From assembly GCF_014837155.1 (NCBI RefSeq), contig NZ_JACYHA010000022.1, positions 1 to 55,337 on the forward strand: 55,337 nt of DNA, in the 5' to 3' direction. Both the position numbers and the translations under genes were made by a program. The DNA is from Litchfieldia stipae (GTDB lineage Bacteria; Bacillota; Bacilli; Bacillales; Bacillaceae_L). Positions 10,181 to 20,772 of the stretch are shown in pieces. Numbering within the stretch: position 1 is the stretch's first letter; every line of letters starts with the position of its first letter. The notes under the pieces were generated by a model. That model saw only the letters and a program-made list of their open reading frames with translations. It had not been told where the DNA came from and did not search any database.

Positions 10181-11059
10181 CTACTTTGTCTGTTCTTTCA
10201 ATTCAATAAGCTGTTCTTTCGTAAAATGATAATTCTCGTTGCAGAAATGACACTGAGCATCAGCTTTTCCATCCTCTTCAATCATTTCTTGAAGTTCTTG
10301 ATTACCTAAACTAATAAGGGCATTCTCGATACGTTCTCTTGAACATGGACATTTAAATTCTACATCCATACGGTCAATGATTTTTACATTGTCTTTCCCA
10401 AGAATCTCATATAGGATTTCCTCTGGGGTTAACCCTTTCTCAATGAGTTTTGAGATAGCTGGGATTGTCTTTAATTTATTCTCGATTTCTGTGATGGTTT
10501 CCTCTTTTGTACCTGGTAGTAATTGAATTAAGAAACCTCCTGCAGCCAGGATTGACTCATCTGGATTTACAAGTACACCCACTCCAACCGATGAAGGAAC
10601 CTGTTCTGAGGATACTAAATAATAGGTGAAATCATCCCCAAGTTCACCTGAGACGATAGGAACCTGTCCTGAGAATTGTTCTCTCATCCCTAAATCCTTA
10701 ACGACTGTTAATGTTCCTTCTGTACCAACCGCTCTTCTCACATCTAATTTGCCATGGGCATTTAATTCAAAATTGACTTGTGGATTCGTCACATATCCTC
10801 TGACTTCTCCTTTTGCATTAGCATCAACGAGGATGACACCAATTGGTCCACCACCTTCGACCTTGATGGTTATTTTATCCTCCCCTTTTAACGTAGCACC
10901 TAACATGACCCCAGCTGTCATTGATCTTCCAAGTGCAGCAGATGCTGTTGCCCAGGTTTGATGTCTTCTTTGTGCTTCTGCAACCGTTTCTGTTGTTCGC
11001 AGAGCATATGCTCTAACTTGTCCATCAAAGGCAAGTGCTTTTATTAAATAATCACTCAT
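10181..11059 (-). CDS. hslO: Redox-regulated chaperone Hsp33
   Basis: Hsp33 is a cytoplasmic holdase switched on by oxidation and unfolding. The 292-residue protein ends in the zinc/redox switch: CPC (about residues 237-239) and, 28 residues on, CHFC (about 268-271), i.e. the CxC...CxxC pattern. The N-terminal core has [20 protein letters not shown] and GYVTNPQ, typical of the family. It lies between coaX and the YacD-like foldase, forming a protein-quality group with ftsH upstream. Confidence 0.96.
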   Translation of the reverse strand: MSDYLIKALAFDGQVRAYALRTTETVAEAQRRHQTWATASAALGRSMTAGVMLGATLKGEDKITIKVEGGGPIGVILVDANAKGEVRGYVTNPQVNFELNAHGKLDVRRAVGTEGTLTVVKDLGMREQFSGQVPIVSGELGDDFTYYLVSSEQVPSSVGVGVLVNPDESILAAGGFLIQLLPGTKEETITEIENKLKTIPAISKLIEKGLTPEEILYEILGKDNVKIIDRMDVEFKCPCSRERIENALISLGNQELQEMIEEDGKADAQCHFCNENYHFTKEQLIELKEQTK

Positions 11060-11104
11060 ATCTAAAACTCCTTTTCATTTACGTGTCATCATCAAAATTG
11101 ATTT

Positions 11105-11887
11105 CTACCCTCTAACCCGATGATCAATATTTCTTTCATAGATAAGCTGTAATCCTTTTAATGTAAGGAAAGGATCGATAATATCAATTACATTTGATTC
11201 TTTTGAAATCAGTGAAGCTAATCCTCCCGTAGCAATTACTTTAGGCTCAATTGTAGCTTGCGATTTAATACGATTAACAATTCCTTCAACTTGACCTACA
11301 TACCCGTATAATATCCCAGACTGCATAGCACTAACCGTATTTTTGCCAATCACATCATCCGGTCTGGCAATTTCTATCCTTGGCAGTTTCGAAGCACGTG
11401 AATATAGCGCTTCTGTTGAGATGCCGATACCAGGGGCAATCGCACCTCCCATGTACTGACCTTGCTCATTAATATAGCAATAGGTTGTTGCAGTTCCAAA
11501 ATCAACAATAATAAGAGGACTTCCATACAAATGAATACCTGCTACCGCATTGACAATTCTGTCAGCTCCGACCTCTTTCGGATTATCATATTTAATATTT
11601 AAACCGGTTTTGATGCCAGGTCCAACAACCATCGGTTTGATTTTGAAATATTTCTCACACATTCTTTCCAGAGAGAACATAATTGGCGGTACCACAGATG
11701 AAATAATTATCCCCTTGAAATCGTTAAAGGATAATTTAACATGATCTAATAATGATTTAACAATCATTCCATATTCATCTTCTGTTTTATTGCGACTAGT
11801 TTCAATTCTCCAATGATACTTAAGTGTGTCTTGTTCATAAACACCTAGAACGGTATTTGTATTTCCCACATCTAAAACAAAAATCAT
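11105..11887 (-). CDS. coaX: Type III pantothenate kinase
   Basis: CoaX phosphorylates pantothenate, the first step of coenzyme A synthesis. The 260-residue ASKHA-fold protein shows the phosphate-1 motif [12 protein letters not shown] at the N terminus, [12 protein letters not shown] with the catalytic aspartate (about 110-121), [19 protein letters not shown] and ATGGLA. It starts at an ATG and comes 45 bp before hslO. It is separated from ftsH by a strong terminator, so it must have its own promoter in the short gap (a TATGAT box is visible but no good -35). Confidence 0.95.
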   Translation of the reverse strand: MIFVLDVGNTNTVLGVYEQDTLKYHWRIETSRNKTEDEYGMIVKSLLDHVKLSFNDFKGIIISSVVPPIMFSLERMCEKYFKIKPMVVGPGIKTGLNIKYDNPKEVGADRIVNAVAGIHLYGSPLIIVDFGTATTYCYINEQGQYMGGAIAPGIGISTEALYSRASKLPRIEIARPDDVIGKNTVSAMQSGILYGYVGQVEGIVNRIKSQATIEPKVIATGGLASLISKESNVIDIIDPFLTLKGLQLIYERNIDHRVRG

Positions 11888-11952
11888 ATATAATCACCAC
11901 TTTGAGTTCTAATTTTTGAATTTATCATATCATAACAGGCCCTTAATGACAT

Positions 11953-11985
11953 AAAAAAGCGATTTGACCACTTAGGCCAAATCGC
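11953..11985 (-). terminator. Intrinsic terminator of ftsH
   Basis: The near-perfect stem GCGATTTGGCC / GGTCAAATCGC is followed by TTTTTT on the minus strand, 10 bp after the ftsH stop. Confidence 0.92.
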
Positions 11986-11994
11986 TGGAAATGG

Positions 11995-13941
11995 TTATTT
12001 ATTATTGTCTTCAGTTCCTGGATTTTCATCCTTCTTCGTATTGATGTTTACTTTCACATCATCCGACGTCTTCCCTGAAGTTTCCGTTGAATTTGAACTT
12101 ACAGGACGCTCTGGCAATGTCCCTTTATCAACAAGATTCTTGATTTGCTCCGCATCCAATGTTTCAACTTCTAGTAATGTTTGCGCAATTAGTTCTAACT
12201 TTTCGCGGTTCTCAGTTAGAATTTGACGGGCTCTTTCATAGCTTTCTTTAATAAAGCGTTGAATCTCCATGTCAATCTCATGCGCAATGGCATCACTATA
12301 ATTTTGCTCATTATGAAGGTCTCTGCCAAGGAATACCTGGCCACCTTGTGCCTGACCAAATTGGAGTGGTCCGAGCTTTTCACTCATTCCATATTCAGTT
12401 ACCATCTTACGAGCAATACCTGTTGCACGTTGGAAGTCATTATGTGCACCGGTACTTACTTCACCAAAAATAAGTTCCTCTGCCACACGACCACCAAGTA
12501 ATCCTGTAATCTTATCAAGTAATTCAGGCTTTGTCATGAAGTAGCGATCTTCCTTCGGTAACATCACCGCGTATCCACCAGCTTGACCACGAGGGACGAT
12601 TGTCACCTTATGTACCATGTCAGCCTCATCTAACACCACACCGATAATAACATGCCCTGCTTCATGATATGCAACAATATTTCGCTCTTTCTTTGAAATA
12701 ACCCTTGTTTTCTTTGCAGGACCTGCAATTACTCGGTCTGTTGCTTCATCGATATCTTCCATTTCGATCGTTTTCTTATTTTGACGTGCTGCAACTAGTG
12801 CAGCTTCATTTAATAAGTTTTCAAGATCTGCACCAGAGAATCCTGGTGTTCTCATCGCAATCGCTCTTAAATTAACAGATTCATCTAATGGCTTATTATT
12901 TAAATGAACCTTTAACACAGCTTCTCTTCCATTTACATCTGGTCGATCTACTGTAATTTGACGGTCAAAACGTCCTGGACGTAATAGCGCTGGGTCAAGA
13001 ATGTCAGGTCTGTTTGTAGCAGCAATGATGATGATCCCTTCATTTGCTCCAAAACCATCCATCTCAACAAGTAATTGGTTAAGTGTTTGCTCACGCTCAT
13101 CGTGTCCACCACCAAGACCTGCTCCACGCTGACGACCTACTGCATCAATCTCGTCAATGAAGATAATACATGGTGCATTCTTTTTTGCATTTTCAAAGAG
13201 ATCACGCACACGAGATGCTCCGACCCCAACAAACATTTCAACAAAGTCAGAACCACTGATTGAGAAGAATGGTACTCCCGCTTCCCCAGCAACTGCACGT
13301 GCAAGTAATGTTTTACCTGTACCTGGAGGTCCATTTAATAGAACACCCTTTGGTATACGAGCACCTAACTCTGCAAACTTTCTTGGGTCTTTAAGGAACT
13401 CAACAACCTCAACAAGCTCTTGCTTTTCCTCATCGGCCCCAGCAACATCTTTAAATTTAACCTTTTTCTTTTCTTCACTGTAAAGCTTTGCTTTACTTTT
13501 ACCAAAGTTCATGACACGGCTTCCGCCACCTTGAGCTTGGTTTAATAGGAAGAAGAATAGAATAAAGATAATAACGAATGGAATGATGGATGTGAAGAAT
13601 GTTACCCATCCACTAGTTTCTTTCGCTTGAAGAATACCGACATCGACTCCACCAGTAGCAGCTGCCGCATCAATTCGATCCATCACATTATCACTATTTA
13701 CAACGAATGTTTGGAAAAACTCATCATCAGCAGCACCTTTAAGCTGCCCTCTCACTACATAGACCCCACGTTCAGGCTGTAGAGTGAAACTCTTTACCTC
13801 ACCCTTTTCAAGGTTTGAAATAAATTGATTATACTTCAATTCCGTTGTAGGTGTGTTATTTCCTTGGAAAAAGCTTACTACACCAATAATCACTAAAAAG
13901 ATTAGTAAATAAAATATTGTATTACGGAAAATCCGATTCAT
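11995..13941 (-). CDS. ftsH: ATP-dependent membrane zinc metalloprotease FtsH
   Basis: FtsH degrades membrane and short-lived cytoplasmic proteins; in B. subtilis it also affects sporulation by removing the phosphatase Spo0E. Its 648 residues run: membrane segment (about 7-24), extracytoplasmic domain, second membrane segment (about 112-132), AAA+ domain with Walker A GPPGTGKT and Walker [12 protein letters not shown], second region of homology [20 protein letters not shown], then the protease domain with the zinc site HEAGH (about 424-428) and a polar, poorly conserved tail. It has its own promoter and terminator and follows hprT. Confidence 0.98.
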   Translation of the reverse strand: MNRIFRNTIFYLLIFLVIIGVVSFFQGNNTPTTELKYNQFISNLEKGEVKSFTLQPERGVYVVRGQLKGAADDEFFQTFVVNSDNVMDRIDAAAATGGVDVGILQAKETSGWVTFFTSIIPFVIIFILFFFLLNQAQGGGSRVMNFGKSKAKLYSEEKKKVKFKDVAGADEEKQELVEVVEFLKDPRKFAELGARIPKGVLLNGPPGTGKTLLARAVAGEAGVPFFSISGSDFVEMFVGVGASRVRDLFENAKKNAPCIIFIDEIDAVGRQRGAGLGGGHDEREQTLNQLLVEMDGFGANEGIIIIAATNRPDILDPALLRPGRFDRQITVDRPDVNGREAVLKVHLNNKPLDESVNLRAIAMRTPGFSGADLENLLNEAALVAARQNKKTIEMEDIDEATDRVIAGPAKKTRVISKKERNIVAYHEAGHVIIGVVLDEADMVHKVTIVPRGQAGGYAVMLPKEDRYFMTKPELLDKITGLLGGRVAEELIFGEVSTGAHNDFQRATGIARKMVTEYGMSEKLGPLQFGQAQGGQVFLGRDLHNEQNYSDAIAHEIDMEIQRFIKESYERARQILTENREKLELIAQTLLEVETLDAEQIKNLVDKGTLPERPVSSNSTETSGKTSDDVKVNINTKKDENPGTEDNNK

Positions 13942-13982
13942 CCCTTACCTCCTCCCACGATGAACAAACTATATTAAATAGT

Positions 13983-14011
13983 ATCATAGAAAATTAAGTC
14001 AAATCAAACAA
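13983..14011 (-). promoter_or_regulatory. Candidate sigma-A promoter of ftsH
   Basis: Minus-strand TTGTTT (14006-14011), 17 bp, TATGAT (13983-13988), about 40 bp before the ftsH ATG. A TTGACT within the spacer could serve as an alternative -35 to a weaker -10. A Spo0A-box-like TGTCGAA lies upstream at 14051-14057. Confidence 0.55.
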
Positions 14012-14058
14012 TATACTGTGGTTTTCACCGTATTATGAAAAAATTCAACTTTCGACAA

Positions 14059-14598
14059 TTACTTACTATATACCTCAGGTTTAAGGATTCCTATGTATGG
14101 TAGGTTTCGATATTTCTCAGCATAATCAAGACCATAACCAACAACAAATTCATCAGGAACGATGAATCCAACATAGTCAGCCTCAATTGGTGCTTTTCTA
14201 CCTGTTGGCTTATCTAATAATGTAACAATTTTAATTGATTTCGCTTTTCGATATCTAAATAGCTCAACAATATAGCTTAATGTTAGTCCGCTATCAATAA
14301 TATCTTCAATGATTAAGATGTCTCTTCCTTCAACTGACGTATCCAAATCCTTAAGAATTTTGACTTCACCTGATGAAACCATCGCATTTCCATAGCTTGA
14401 AACATCCATGAAATCCATTTCTAAATAAGTATCGATACGTTTTAATAAATCGCCCATAAATGGCATTGCGCCCTTTAATATACCTATTGCTAATGGAAAA
14501 CGGTCTTGATATTCTTCAGATAATGCTTTCCCTAATTCTGCTACTTTTTCTTGAAGTTCTTCTTCTGAATAGAGAATTTTTTCGATATCTTGCTTCAT
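14059..14598 (-). CDS. hprT: Hypoxanthine-guanine phosphoribosyltransferase
   Basis: HprT salvages hypoxanthine and guanine to IMP and GMP using PRPP. The 179-residue protein has the PRPP loop [16 protein letters not shown] (about residues 94-109), the pyrophosphate-binding region GILKGAMPF, and the C-terminal purine-contacting segment [21 protein letters not shown]. It begins 2 bp after the tilS stop, so the pair is cotranscribed, as in B. subtilis where tilS and HprT also interact with ftsH regulation. Confidence 0.96.
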   Translation of the reverse strand: MKQDIEKILYSEEELQEKVAELGKALSEEYQDRFPLAIGILKGAMPFMGDLLKRIDTYLEMDFMDVSSYGNAMVSSGEVKILKDLDTSVEGRDILIIEDIIDSGLTLSYIVELFRYRKAKSIKIVTLLDKPTGRKAPIEADYVGFIVPDEFVVGYGLDYAEKYRNLPYIGILKPEVYSK

Positions 14599-14600
14599 AA

Positions 14601-16010
14601 TTATGATTGCCCCCTAGAATTCGTTGCTTTGTACTTTAAGATGATGTACTTATCTTTTGATAGGTCACTTGCTTCAAATGATGATTTCTTTAACAAAGGG
14701 ATCCAGAGTATTCTTCCTTTTGAATCAGTAACAATAGGCCAAAGATCTCTTAGAGCTCGGTCTACTTTTTGGTCGATAAAAATATCTTTTACCTTTTTTG
14801 TTCCCTTCATGCCTTTTTGTGTCATTTTGTCTCCAGTTTTTCTTGTACGCACATATAAAGGAAGTTCTATTCTTTCTGGATCGATAATAAATACATCATT
14901 ACCATTTAATCCTTTAGGGTATACTTCTCTTCTTTGTGTAACCAATTCATATCCATTTGAACATTGAATCGTGGATTCCTCTCCAAGAATAAATGAATAT
15001 GGCTCGGCCTTTTTTTCAAGAAAGCGAAAATGACAATCATCATAAGAACGGACAATTCGTAATCCTAATGGAAAGTGTTGCTCACCTGAAGGATGCTCTT
15101 TCACTAAAAAGGATAATAAATTATCAATATGTATTGAGTTGAGATCTGGAGAAGTGTCTTTATAAAGATAGTTTAATATTAGTTGAATCGCTCTTCTTTG
15201 TAAAGGTTTAGGCACTTCTTTGAACTTACTAACTGAAATGGTTATGTGGTCTTGGTCATTCCTTTTTATAACTGTATTCATTTTTTGCAAAGTTAATTCC
15301 TGTAATAATTCCTCATCTTCAAGAAGTTGCTCGCTAAATTGTTGAAAACGAAGGTGAACCTGTGGATTCTCCTGCTTTAAGAATGGAAGGACATGATGCC
15401 TAAAACGATTCCTTGTATACTTATCCTGATCATTACTTGGGTCGTGCCTGGGAGTTAAATGATGATATACACAGTACTCACTAATATCCTCTTTAGTCAA
15501 GCTTAGAAATGGTCGAAGAATATAGCCTGTTGCAAATTTCCTTTTCACTCTTATCCCAGCATTACTTGTAGTGGTTCCTCCTCTAGCTAATCTCATTAAC
15601 ATGGTTTCAACCTGATCATCCCCATGATGCCCTAGCGCAAGATAGTCTCCTTTATGCTTTTCCATCATCTCTTCGAAGAATTTATACCGACAGTCTCTGG
15701 CTGCAACCTGTGCGCTTTTGCCATATTTTTGTTGATGTGCACTTACATTGATGCTAGTTGATTCAATAGGAATCCCCCTAGTATGACAGAACTCTTCAAC
15801 AAAGAGCCGATCATTTTCTGACTCAATCCCTCTAAACATATGATCAACATGGATAGCAATTATGCGACTGCTGTTCTTGCTGTAATTCTTCCATAGATAA
15901 TGAAGCAACGCCAATGAATCAGGCCCACCAGAGACTCCCACTAGGATGATTGAGCGATCCAGCGATAACTTCTGTTTCTTAATAAATTCGTCAACTTGCC
16001 CGAGCTTCAT
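14601..16010 (-). CDS. tilS: tRNA(Ile)-lysidine synthase
   Basis: TilS converts cytidine 34 of the CAU-anticodon tRNA-Ile to lysidine, changing its decoding to AUA; it is essential. The 469-residue protein has an N-terminal PP-loop ATPase domain ([14 protein letters not shown], about residues 28-41; [20 protein letters not shown], about 126-145), a linker domain and a C-terminal domain (about 385-465; [21 protein letters not shown]) typical of long Gram-positive TilS. It precedes hprT by 2 bp and is separated from yabT by 120 bp. Confidence 0.95.
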   Translation of the reverse strand: MKLGQVDEFIKKQKLSLDRSIILVGVSGGPDSLALLHYLWKNYSKNSSRIIAIHVDHMFRGIESENDRLFVEEFCHTRGIPIESTSINVSAHQQKYGKSAQVAARDCRYKFFEEMMEKHKGDYLALGHHGDDQVETMLMRLARGGTTTSNAGIRVKRKFATGYILRPFLSLTKEDISEYCVYHHLTPRHDPSNDQDKYTRNRFRHHVLPFLKQENPQVHLRFQQFSEQLLEDEELLQELTLQKMNTVIKRNDQDHITISVSKFKEVPKPLQRRAIQLILNYLYKDTSPDLNSIHIDNLLSFLVKEHPSGEQHFPLGLRIVRSYDDCHFRFLEKKAEPYSFILGEESTIQCSNGYELVTQRREVYPKGLNGNDVFIIDPERIELPLYVRTRKTGDKMTQKGMKGTKKVKDIFIDQKVDRALRDLWPIVTDSKGRILWIPLLKKSSFEASDLSKDKYIILKYKATNSRGQS

Positions 16011-16130
16011 ATCATCAATCCTTTAACCTTTAACTATTCTAAAGGCTTTATCAAATCATCTTTCCTACTTATCCTACCACCACTCATGAATGTTCTGCAA
16101 AGAAGATATGACTTTTCATTCATTTGGTTG

Positions 16131-17129
16131 CTAGAGCAGCTGACCATATATATAGAGGATATATCCAAGAAAGACTAGCATGACAATCAAACAGGTTTCT
16201 ACAAACCCTTGTTTTTTTGAAGGTGGACGATGTTTCCGTATCGTTGATCGTGACCCGTTTTTCACCGGCTGTTGCTTAATAACTTTTTTCTTATCTTTAT
16301 TATGGATATTAGTACGACTAAGTGACTGAACTAAATCTCTTCTCATTTCATTAGCTTGTTGGTATTTGCCATCAATGGCGTTTAATAAAACTGTTTCAAA
16401 TTTCTTTAGTTCTTGTTTGGAGTCAATTTTTTGTTTTAATTGTTCTCGACCTTCCTGACTACTGGACCTTGGAAATCGTTTTGGATAGACTGCGTTCATA
16501 ATAATCATTGCTACCGCAAATAGATCATAGGACGGCTCTGCTTTTCGTGATCCGACTCCCCAATATCCACGATCATAGAACTCAGTAAATTCCTTTATCG
16601 CTCTCCCTTGAACCGTTGTCCCTCCCACATCTATACATCTAATTCTAGGAGGATGACCCGATACAATTAAATTGTCTGGCTTAAGGTCTCCAAACACCCA
16701 TCCATTCTGATGTAGTCGCTCTAAATCAGTTAATAGTTGCAAGCACAAAATCCCTGTCCATTCTATTCCCCGCTTTTCAATAAATGTTAAAAAGGTGTCT
16801 CCTTTTATATATTCCATCACATAAAATGGAACGGTTTGACGTATATCCGCTCGGTACCAATCATCGACATCTAGCAAAGAAGGTCCTAGGGCAGAGCCCT
16901 GGACCTTAGAAAAGTGTTTTAACACATTCACTTCTGAAGTAATCGACATACTATTTTCACTGATTTTCAATGCTACAGATCCCTCAGATGATTCAGCTAA
17001 ATAAACGACACCGTTGGCTCCATACCCTAATGGCTTCACGATTCTATATGATTTTTTATGCCATTTCCCTGTAATGATTGTACCTGATCTAACATTACAT
17101 ACCTGACTCTTCGTAGTATTGTTCATCAC
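16131..17129 (-). CDS. yabT: Membrane-anchored serine/threonine protein kinase (YabT-like)
   Basis: A Hanks-type kinase; B. subtilis YabT acts in spore development and is stimulated by DNA. The 332-residue protein has a glycine loop GYGANGVVYLAE (about 35-46), the invariant lysine in VALKIS, a catalytic loop VFGDLKPDNLIV (about 150-161) in which the usual HRD is FGD, and a metal site read DVG rather than DFG. A single membrane segment ends the protein (about residues 310-328). The start overlaps the yabS 3' end by 35 nt, and both lie downstream of spoIIE, matching the B. subtilis spoIIE-yabS-yabT order and suggesting sporulation-phase expression. Confidence 0.9.
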   Translation of the reverse strand: MMNNTTKSQVCNVRSGTIITGKWHKKSYRIVKPLGYGANGVVYLAESSEGSVALKISENSMSITSEVNVLKHFSKVQGSALGPSLLDVDDWYRADIRQTVPFYVMEYIKGDTFLTFIEKRGIEWTGILCLQLLTDLERLHQNGWVFGDLKPDNLIVSGHPPRIRCIDVGGTTVQGRAIKEFTEFYDRGYWGVGSRKAEPSYDLFAVAMIIMNAVYPKRFPRSSSQEGREQLKQKIDSKQELKKFETVLLNAIDGKYQQANEMRRDLVQSLSRTNIHNKDKKKVIKQQPVKNGSRSTIRKHRPPSKKQGFVETCLIVMLVFLGYILYIYGQLL

Positions 17130-17832
17130 GAGAAATCAAACTCCTTAACGAACGTTTTTTCTTGAAGGAAGTGAGTGCTTCTCGAATCGCTGGCCCTGTT
17201 GGTGTAATCCCTCCTGTAGTCAGCTTCGGGAAAATACTCGACACCGCATGAAGGTTTGGTGTCCAATCCAGCACTTTTTCGACATCTTTCCTTTTCCCAG
17301 GAAATATAAAGACAGAAAATTGATTATCACCCATTCGAGCATTGAGACTTAAGGATAAATCAAGTAATGCTTCTTTAACTGTCGGTAATTTATGTTTCAT
17401 ACTAGCACTTGTATCTACTAATACAAGAACCTCTAATTCGACAGTTTCTCCTAATTCATCGACAACCTCCATGACCTCCCCACGTTTTTCAGGTGGAAGA
17501 TCCTCCATCGATGCTTTCGAACCTAATATTTGTTGTAGTTCTTTGTTTACTACACCTTGCAGAGTTTGTGTCATCGCTTTTTTTGTGACCATTTGAACCG
17601 TGTGGGATAGCTGTGAAGAATAAACTACCTGACTAACCCCACCACTCGCAAGTGCAATGCCTTCTATTTCTTGAAGTCCTTTTTCATCTATCGTATCTTC
17701 TTCTAGAACACCTATTACATTTACTGTTACTCCTTGCTCTTTTGCAAGAGCTGCCATTGCTAGTGGATCTTCCCCTTGATTTGAACAACCATCTGTAATT
17801 AATAAGATTTGCTTCAGTGAACCTTTTTGCAC
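17095..17832 (-). CDS. yabS: VWA-domain protein (YabS-like)
   Basis: The 245-residue protein contains a von Willebrand factor A fold: ILLITDGCSNQGEDP near the N terminus and a MIDAS metal motif DTSAS in LVLVDTSASMKHKL (about residues 137-150), with TTGGITPTGPAI downstream. It appears to be a circular or split VWA arrangement, as in the B. subtilis homologue. The start is GTG with AGGAGGGG 7 nt upstream. It lies between spoIIE and yabT; molecular function is unknown, but a phosphorylation partner for YabT is a reasonable guess from the coupling. Confidence 0.87.
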   Translation of the reverse strand: MQKGSLKQILLITDGCSNQGEDPLAMAALAKEQGVTVNVIGVLEEDTIDEKGLQEIEGIALASGGVSQVVYSSQLSHTVQMVTKKAMTQTLQGVVNKELQQILGSKASMEDLPPEKRGEVMEVVDELGETVELEVLVLVDTSASMKHKLPTVKEALLDLSLSLNARMGDNQFSVFIFPGKRKDVEKVLDWTPNLHAVSSIFPKLTTGGITPTGPAIREALTSFKKKRSLRSLISRDEQYYEESGM

Positions 17833-17923
17833 CGTTTATCCCCTCCTGGTGATTTTGTATTATCATCATTGACGGGAAAGGATAAATTTAAACCTCTCAT
17901 TCTATTCTTTTTCTAGCAAAATA

Positions 17924-20401
17924 TCATTGAGCCTTTTTCTGTGATGGATAGACTGGAATGGCTGCCCATTTAGGAATGTTTCTTTTTATTTTTGTTACAA
18001 CAATAGTCATGTCATCCTCTATACTACCTGAGCGTGTACGGATCACTTCTTCCATAATTAAATCAGCAATTTCCTGTGGATCAGTTGTTTCTAGCTCTTT
18101 AATTTTACGCTTCATCCATAAATCATAATTTTCAACATGCTTTGGTCCTTCAAAGATGCCATCACTCATCATAATTAGGATGTCACCAGCCTTTAGTTGC
18201 TCACTTACAACATCTACCTCGAAGTCTTCTATAATTCCCATTGGTAGATTACTTGCTTGTACTCGATTAATACGTTCCCCTCTCTTGATATAGCTTGGTG
18301 TTGAACCAATTTTTAAGAATTTTGCACTAGCATCCTGTAAATCTATGACAGCTAAGTCTAGTGTTGAGAAAATTTCATCTGTTGTACGTAACGATAGAAT
18401 AGAATTCACCGATTTAATGGCTACTTTTTCCTCAATTCCGGTCTGGAGGATTTTTTGTAAAAGCTTCAACGTCTCATTGCTTTCATGATGTGCACGAACA
18501 CCATTACCCATTCCATCGCTAATAGCAACAGCATACTTTCCAACACCCAGTTCAATCGTCGAGAAGCTGTCTCCAGAAACAAGTCCTCCTCCTTTTGCAG
18601 CATGAGCTACACCTGTATCAATGACAAACGCTTTCGTTGATCCAAATGATACGTGGCAATATCCATTAGGGTAAGAGGCACAATCCTCCTGCTTAACTAC
18701 AATTGTTTCGTTCAGGATATTCGATAGCATTGGAGCTACTAGTTTTTCACATTCACCGCTTCCATTGCAGTATGGAATACTCATCTCTATATCAATATTG
18801 CCTTGTTCTAAACTATAGATTTCAACATGTCCAATCTCTATTCCGAATGAGTGCAAAGCCTCAAGTATTTGCTCTTCCTGCATGTGATGGTTTTCTCGTT
18901 CACGCTGAATTTCTTTTGCGAAATTCTCCATCACTTGAGAGACACCTAGTAATTGATCTGCCACTAGCTTTCTACTTTCCTGTACCTGCCTTTTTAATTT
19001 CTGATTGGCTTGAAAATGAGTGAGCTCTTGATCAATTGCTTCAATAACCTTCTTTGATTTCACACAATGCTTGTCCCATTCCCTAGTAAGAGTGTAATTG
19101 TATTGTAAAGAATCACTATCTAATTCATGCATAATATCTTTCATATGATCATATGTTGTATTAAAGTTCTTTGCCCAGCACACTTCCTTCTTGAAGCAGG
19201 TTTGGCAGGTTTTCTCAGTCACATTACTGAGGAAATAATCAATTTCACGGTCCTCATCCTCTGTTTGTGGCGGTGTGCCAAATTGGGAAAAGCTATTTGA
19301 CAGCGCTTGAAATACAGATGAAAACTGCTCAACACGGTTTGCAGTTACATCTCTAATCTTTCTTAAGTATTGCTGCTGTTCAGCGGAATATTCAGCTGTT
19401 CCTGGAATCATTTTTGCTAGCTTTGATGTTAAAGCTGCAGGTGTAATTAAAAACAACCCAATGGCTAGTAATGATTCATACATCGTTGATAAAATTTGTG
19501 TCGATCCCTCACCGTACAAGCCCAATAATAATGAACTTATTAATAGACCCATTGACACGCCTATTTTCTTACCTTCCTTAAGTAATCCACCTAGTAAACC
19601 GGAGAAAGCAAGCAGACTCATTTGAGAAAGGCTTGTCACATTAGCAAGACTTAATATTAATCCCGTCACCACACCTACTGTCGAACCCATCGTCGCACCC
19701 GCAACAAATGCAAATAATAACACTAGATATCTAGACATAATATTTTCTAATGCTAAATCATACATTGACCAACCAATGGTTCCGGTTAATACGGAGGCAG
19801 TTAATATAATCATACATATAACTTCTTCTGTTTTTAATGAATGTCTTGGTTTTTTTAAAGTTAATAGAGGAATACTCTGTAGAAAGATTAATGTCAAAAT
19901 AAAACTTAACCCCGATTCTACTCCAGCCATCATTCCATCATAAAAAGTAAGGTCACCTGTTGTAACAAAAGTAATTGCTAGTTTAGTAACTAATGCTGAA
20001 CCTAATACCATGGTTGGTAACCATTTGAGTGGATCAGCCTTTAGCCTTTTGATTAGCTGCTGCGAAATCACAAATAAGACAATGCTGATAAATGTGTATA
20101 TTGTAATATTCACAGATACAGTCATGGCACCTGCTAATACCGATAGAAAGGCAAATCCAATTCTATCTTTTTTCATTAAATACACAGTAGCAAAAAATGG
20201 TAGTGCAAAAGGAGTAATGTTCGCTAGAATAATTGCTCGTCCAAGCAAAAAGCCTACTAAGATTAGTAAGAGTCCTTTATGCATTAATACATTTTCTATT
20301 TTAACCTGAAGTCGTCGCGTCCATTGAGATAAGTTACTTTGAGTCTCCCCTATGTCAACCTCTGATATTGGATCAATCAGATTCCTCTCTAGTCTTTCCA
20401 T
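17924..20401 (-). CDS. spoIIE: Stage II sporulation protein E (membrane PP2C phosphatase)
   Basis: SpoIIE dephosphorylates SpoIIAA-P to free sigma-F in the forespore and helps form the asymmetric septum. The protein has about ten membrane segments in residues 45-325, a regulatory region (about 330-580, with two Cys pairs TCQTCFKKEVCW), and a C-terminal PP2C domain: AISDGMGNG (about 610-618, metal site), LSLRTTDEIFSTLDLA, IMMSDGIFEGP and SIEDDMTIVV. I chose the ATG at 20401 (825 residues), which has GGGGAGTG upstream; a GTG three codons earlier overlaps that site. It is preceded by a sigma-A promoter with a 21-bp spacer and followed by yabS and yabT. Confidence 0.97.
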   Translation of the reverse strand: MERLERNLIDPISEVDIGETQSNLSQWTRRLQVKIENVLMHKGLLLILVGFLLGRAIILANITPFALPFFATVYLMKKDRIGFAFLSVLAGAMTVSVNITIYTFISIVLFVISQQLIKRLKADPLKWLPTMVLGSALVTKLAITFVTTGDLTFYDGMMAGVESGLSFILTLIFLQSIPLLTLKKPRHSLKTEEVICMIILTASVLTGTIGWSMYDLALENIMSRYLVLLFAFVAGATMGSTVGVVTGLILSLANVTSLSQMSLLAFSGLLGGLLKEGKKIGVSMGLLISSLLLGLYGEGSTQILSTMYESLLAIGLFLITPAALTSKLAKMIPGTAEYSAEQQQYLRKIRDVTANRVEQFSSVFQALSNSFSQFGTPPQTEDEDREIDYFLSNVTEKTCQTCFKKEVCWAKNFNTTYDHMKDIMHELDSDSLQYNYTLTREWDKHCVKSKKVIEAIDQELTHFQANQKLKRQVQESRKLVADQLLGVSQVMENFAKEIQRERENHHMQEEQILEALHSFGIEIGHVEIYSLEQGNIDIEMSIPYCNGSGECEKLVAPMLSNILNETIVVKQEDCASYPNGYCHVSFGSTKAFVIDTGVAHAAKGGGLVSGDSFSTIELGVGKYAVAISDGMGNGVRAHHESNETLKLLQKILQTGIEEKVAIKSVNSILSLRTTDEIFSTLDLAVIDLQDASAKFLKIGSTPSYIKRGERINRVQASNLPMGIIEDFEVDVVSEQLKAGDILIMMSDGIFEGPKHVENYDLWMKRKIKELETTDPQEIADLIMEEVIRTRSGSIEDDMTIVVTKIKRNIPKWAAIPVYPSQKKAQ

Positions 20402-20435
20402 CGTAAACACTCCCCGTTTTAGATAGTTGATTGTA

Positions 20436-20468
20436 ATTATACAGACAATTGTTTCAATAATTTGTCAA
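20436..20468 (-). promoter_or_regulatory. Spo0A-dependent type sigma-A promoter of spoIIE (21-bp spacer)
   Basis: Minus-strand TTGACA (20463-20468) and TATAAT (20436-20441) are separated by 21 bp, the abnormal spacing known for the B. subtilis spoIIE and spoIIG promoters that need Spo0A-P. A Spo0A-box-like AGTCGAA lies at 20495-20501, and TTTGTCAAA overlaps the -35. Confidence 0.85.
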
Positions 20469-20621
20469 AACAACAGAACAACTCTTAGAAATCATTCGAC
20501 TGTATTACAAGAAATCTTACAAAATCAAAGAGACTTAGTTGATTTTTTAAGTTTTTCATGCCAAATCTATTCAAAAAAAGTAGAATCATGAAAAAAAGAT
20601 GTAGAAATTTACGACTAGATA

Positions 20622-20675
20622 CAAAAAGAGGTATTTCCTATTGTTTTTTCTACAATAAGAAATACCTCTTTTTTT
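20622..20675 (-). terminator. Terminator after tRNA-Glu
   Basis: A long stem (AAGAGGTATTTC with GAAATACCTCTT, extended inward by TATTGT/ACAATA) flanked by T-runs on both strands. It ends the two-tRNA transcript; the opposite strand has no gene that would use it. Confidence 0.92.
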
Positions 20676-20679
20676 GAGA

Positions 20680-20751
20680 TGACCCGTACGGGATTCGAAC
20701 CCGTGTTACCGCCGTGAAAGGGCGGTGTCTTAACCGCTTGACCAACGGGCC
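20680..20751 (-). tRNA. tRNA-Glu (anticodon TTC)
   Basis: A 72-nt cloverleaf: acceptor GGCCCGT with ACGGGTC, D-arm GGTCAAGCGGTTAAGAC, anticodon stem-loop CCGCCCTTTCACGGCGG with anticodon TTC, and GGTTCGAATCC T-arm. CCA is not encoded. It is 21 bp after tRNA-Met, the same pair as trnSL-Met1/Glu1 in B. subtilis. Confidence 0.97.
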
Positions 20752-20772
20752 AGACTATGTGATTAATGAATT

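Noticed and set aside
10626-10961. 111-codon plus-strand ORF inside hslO
   Set aside because: Antisense shadow of a well-conserved hslO coding region; no ribosome site and no recognisable domain.
13075-13483. Open frames on both strands within the ftsH AAA+ domain
   Set aside because: Alternative-frame shadows of the highly conserved Walker A/B region.
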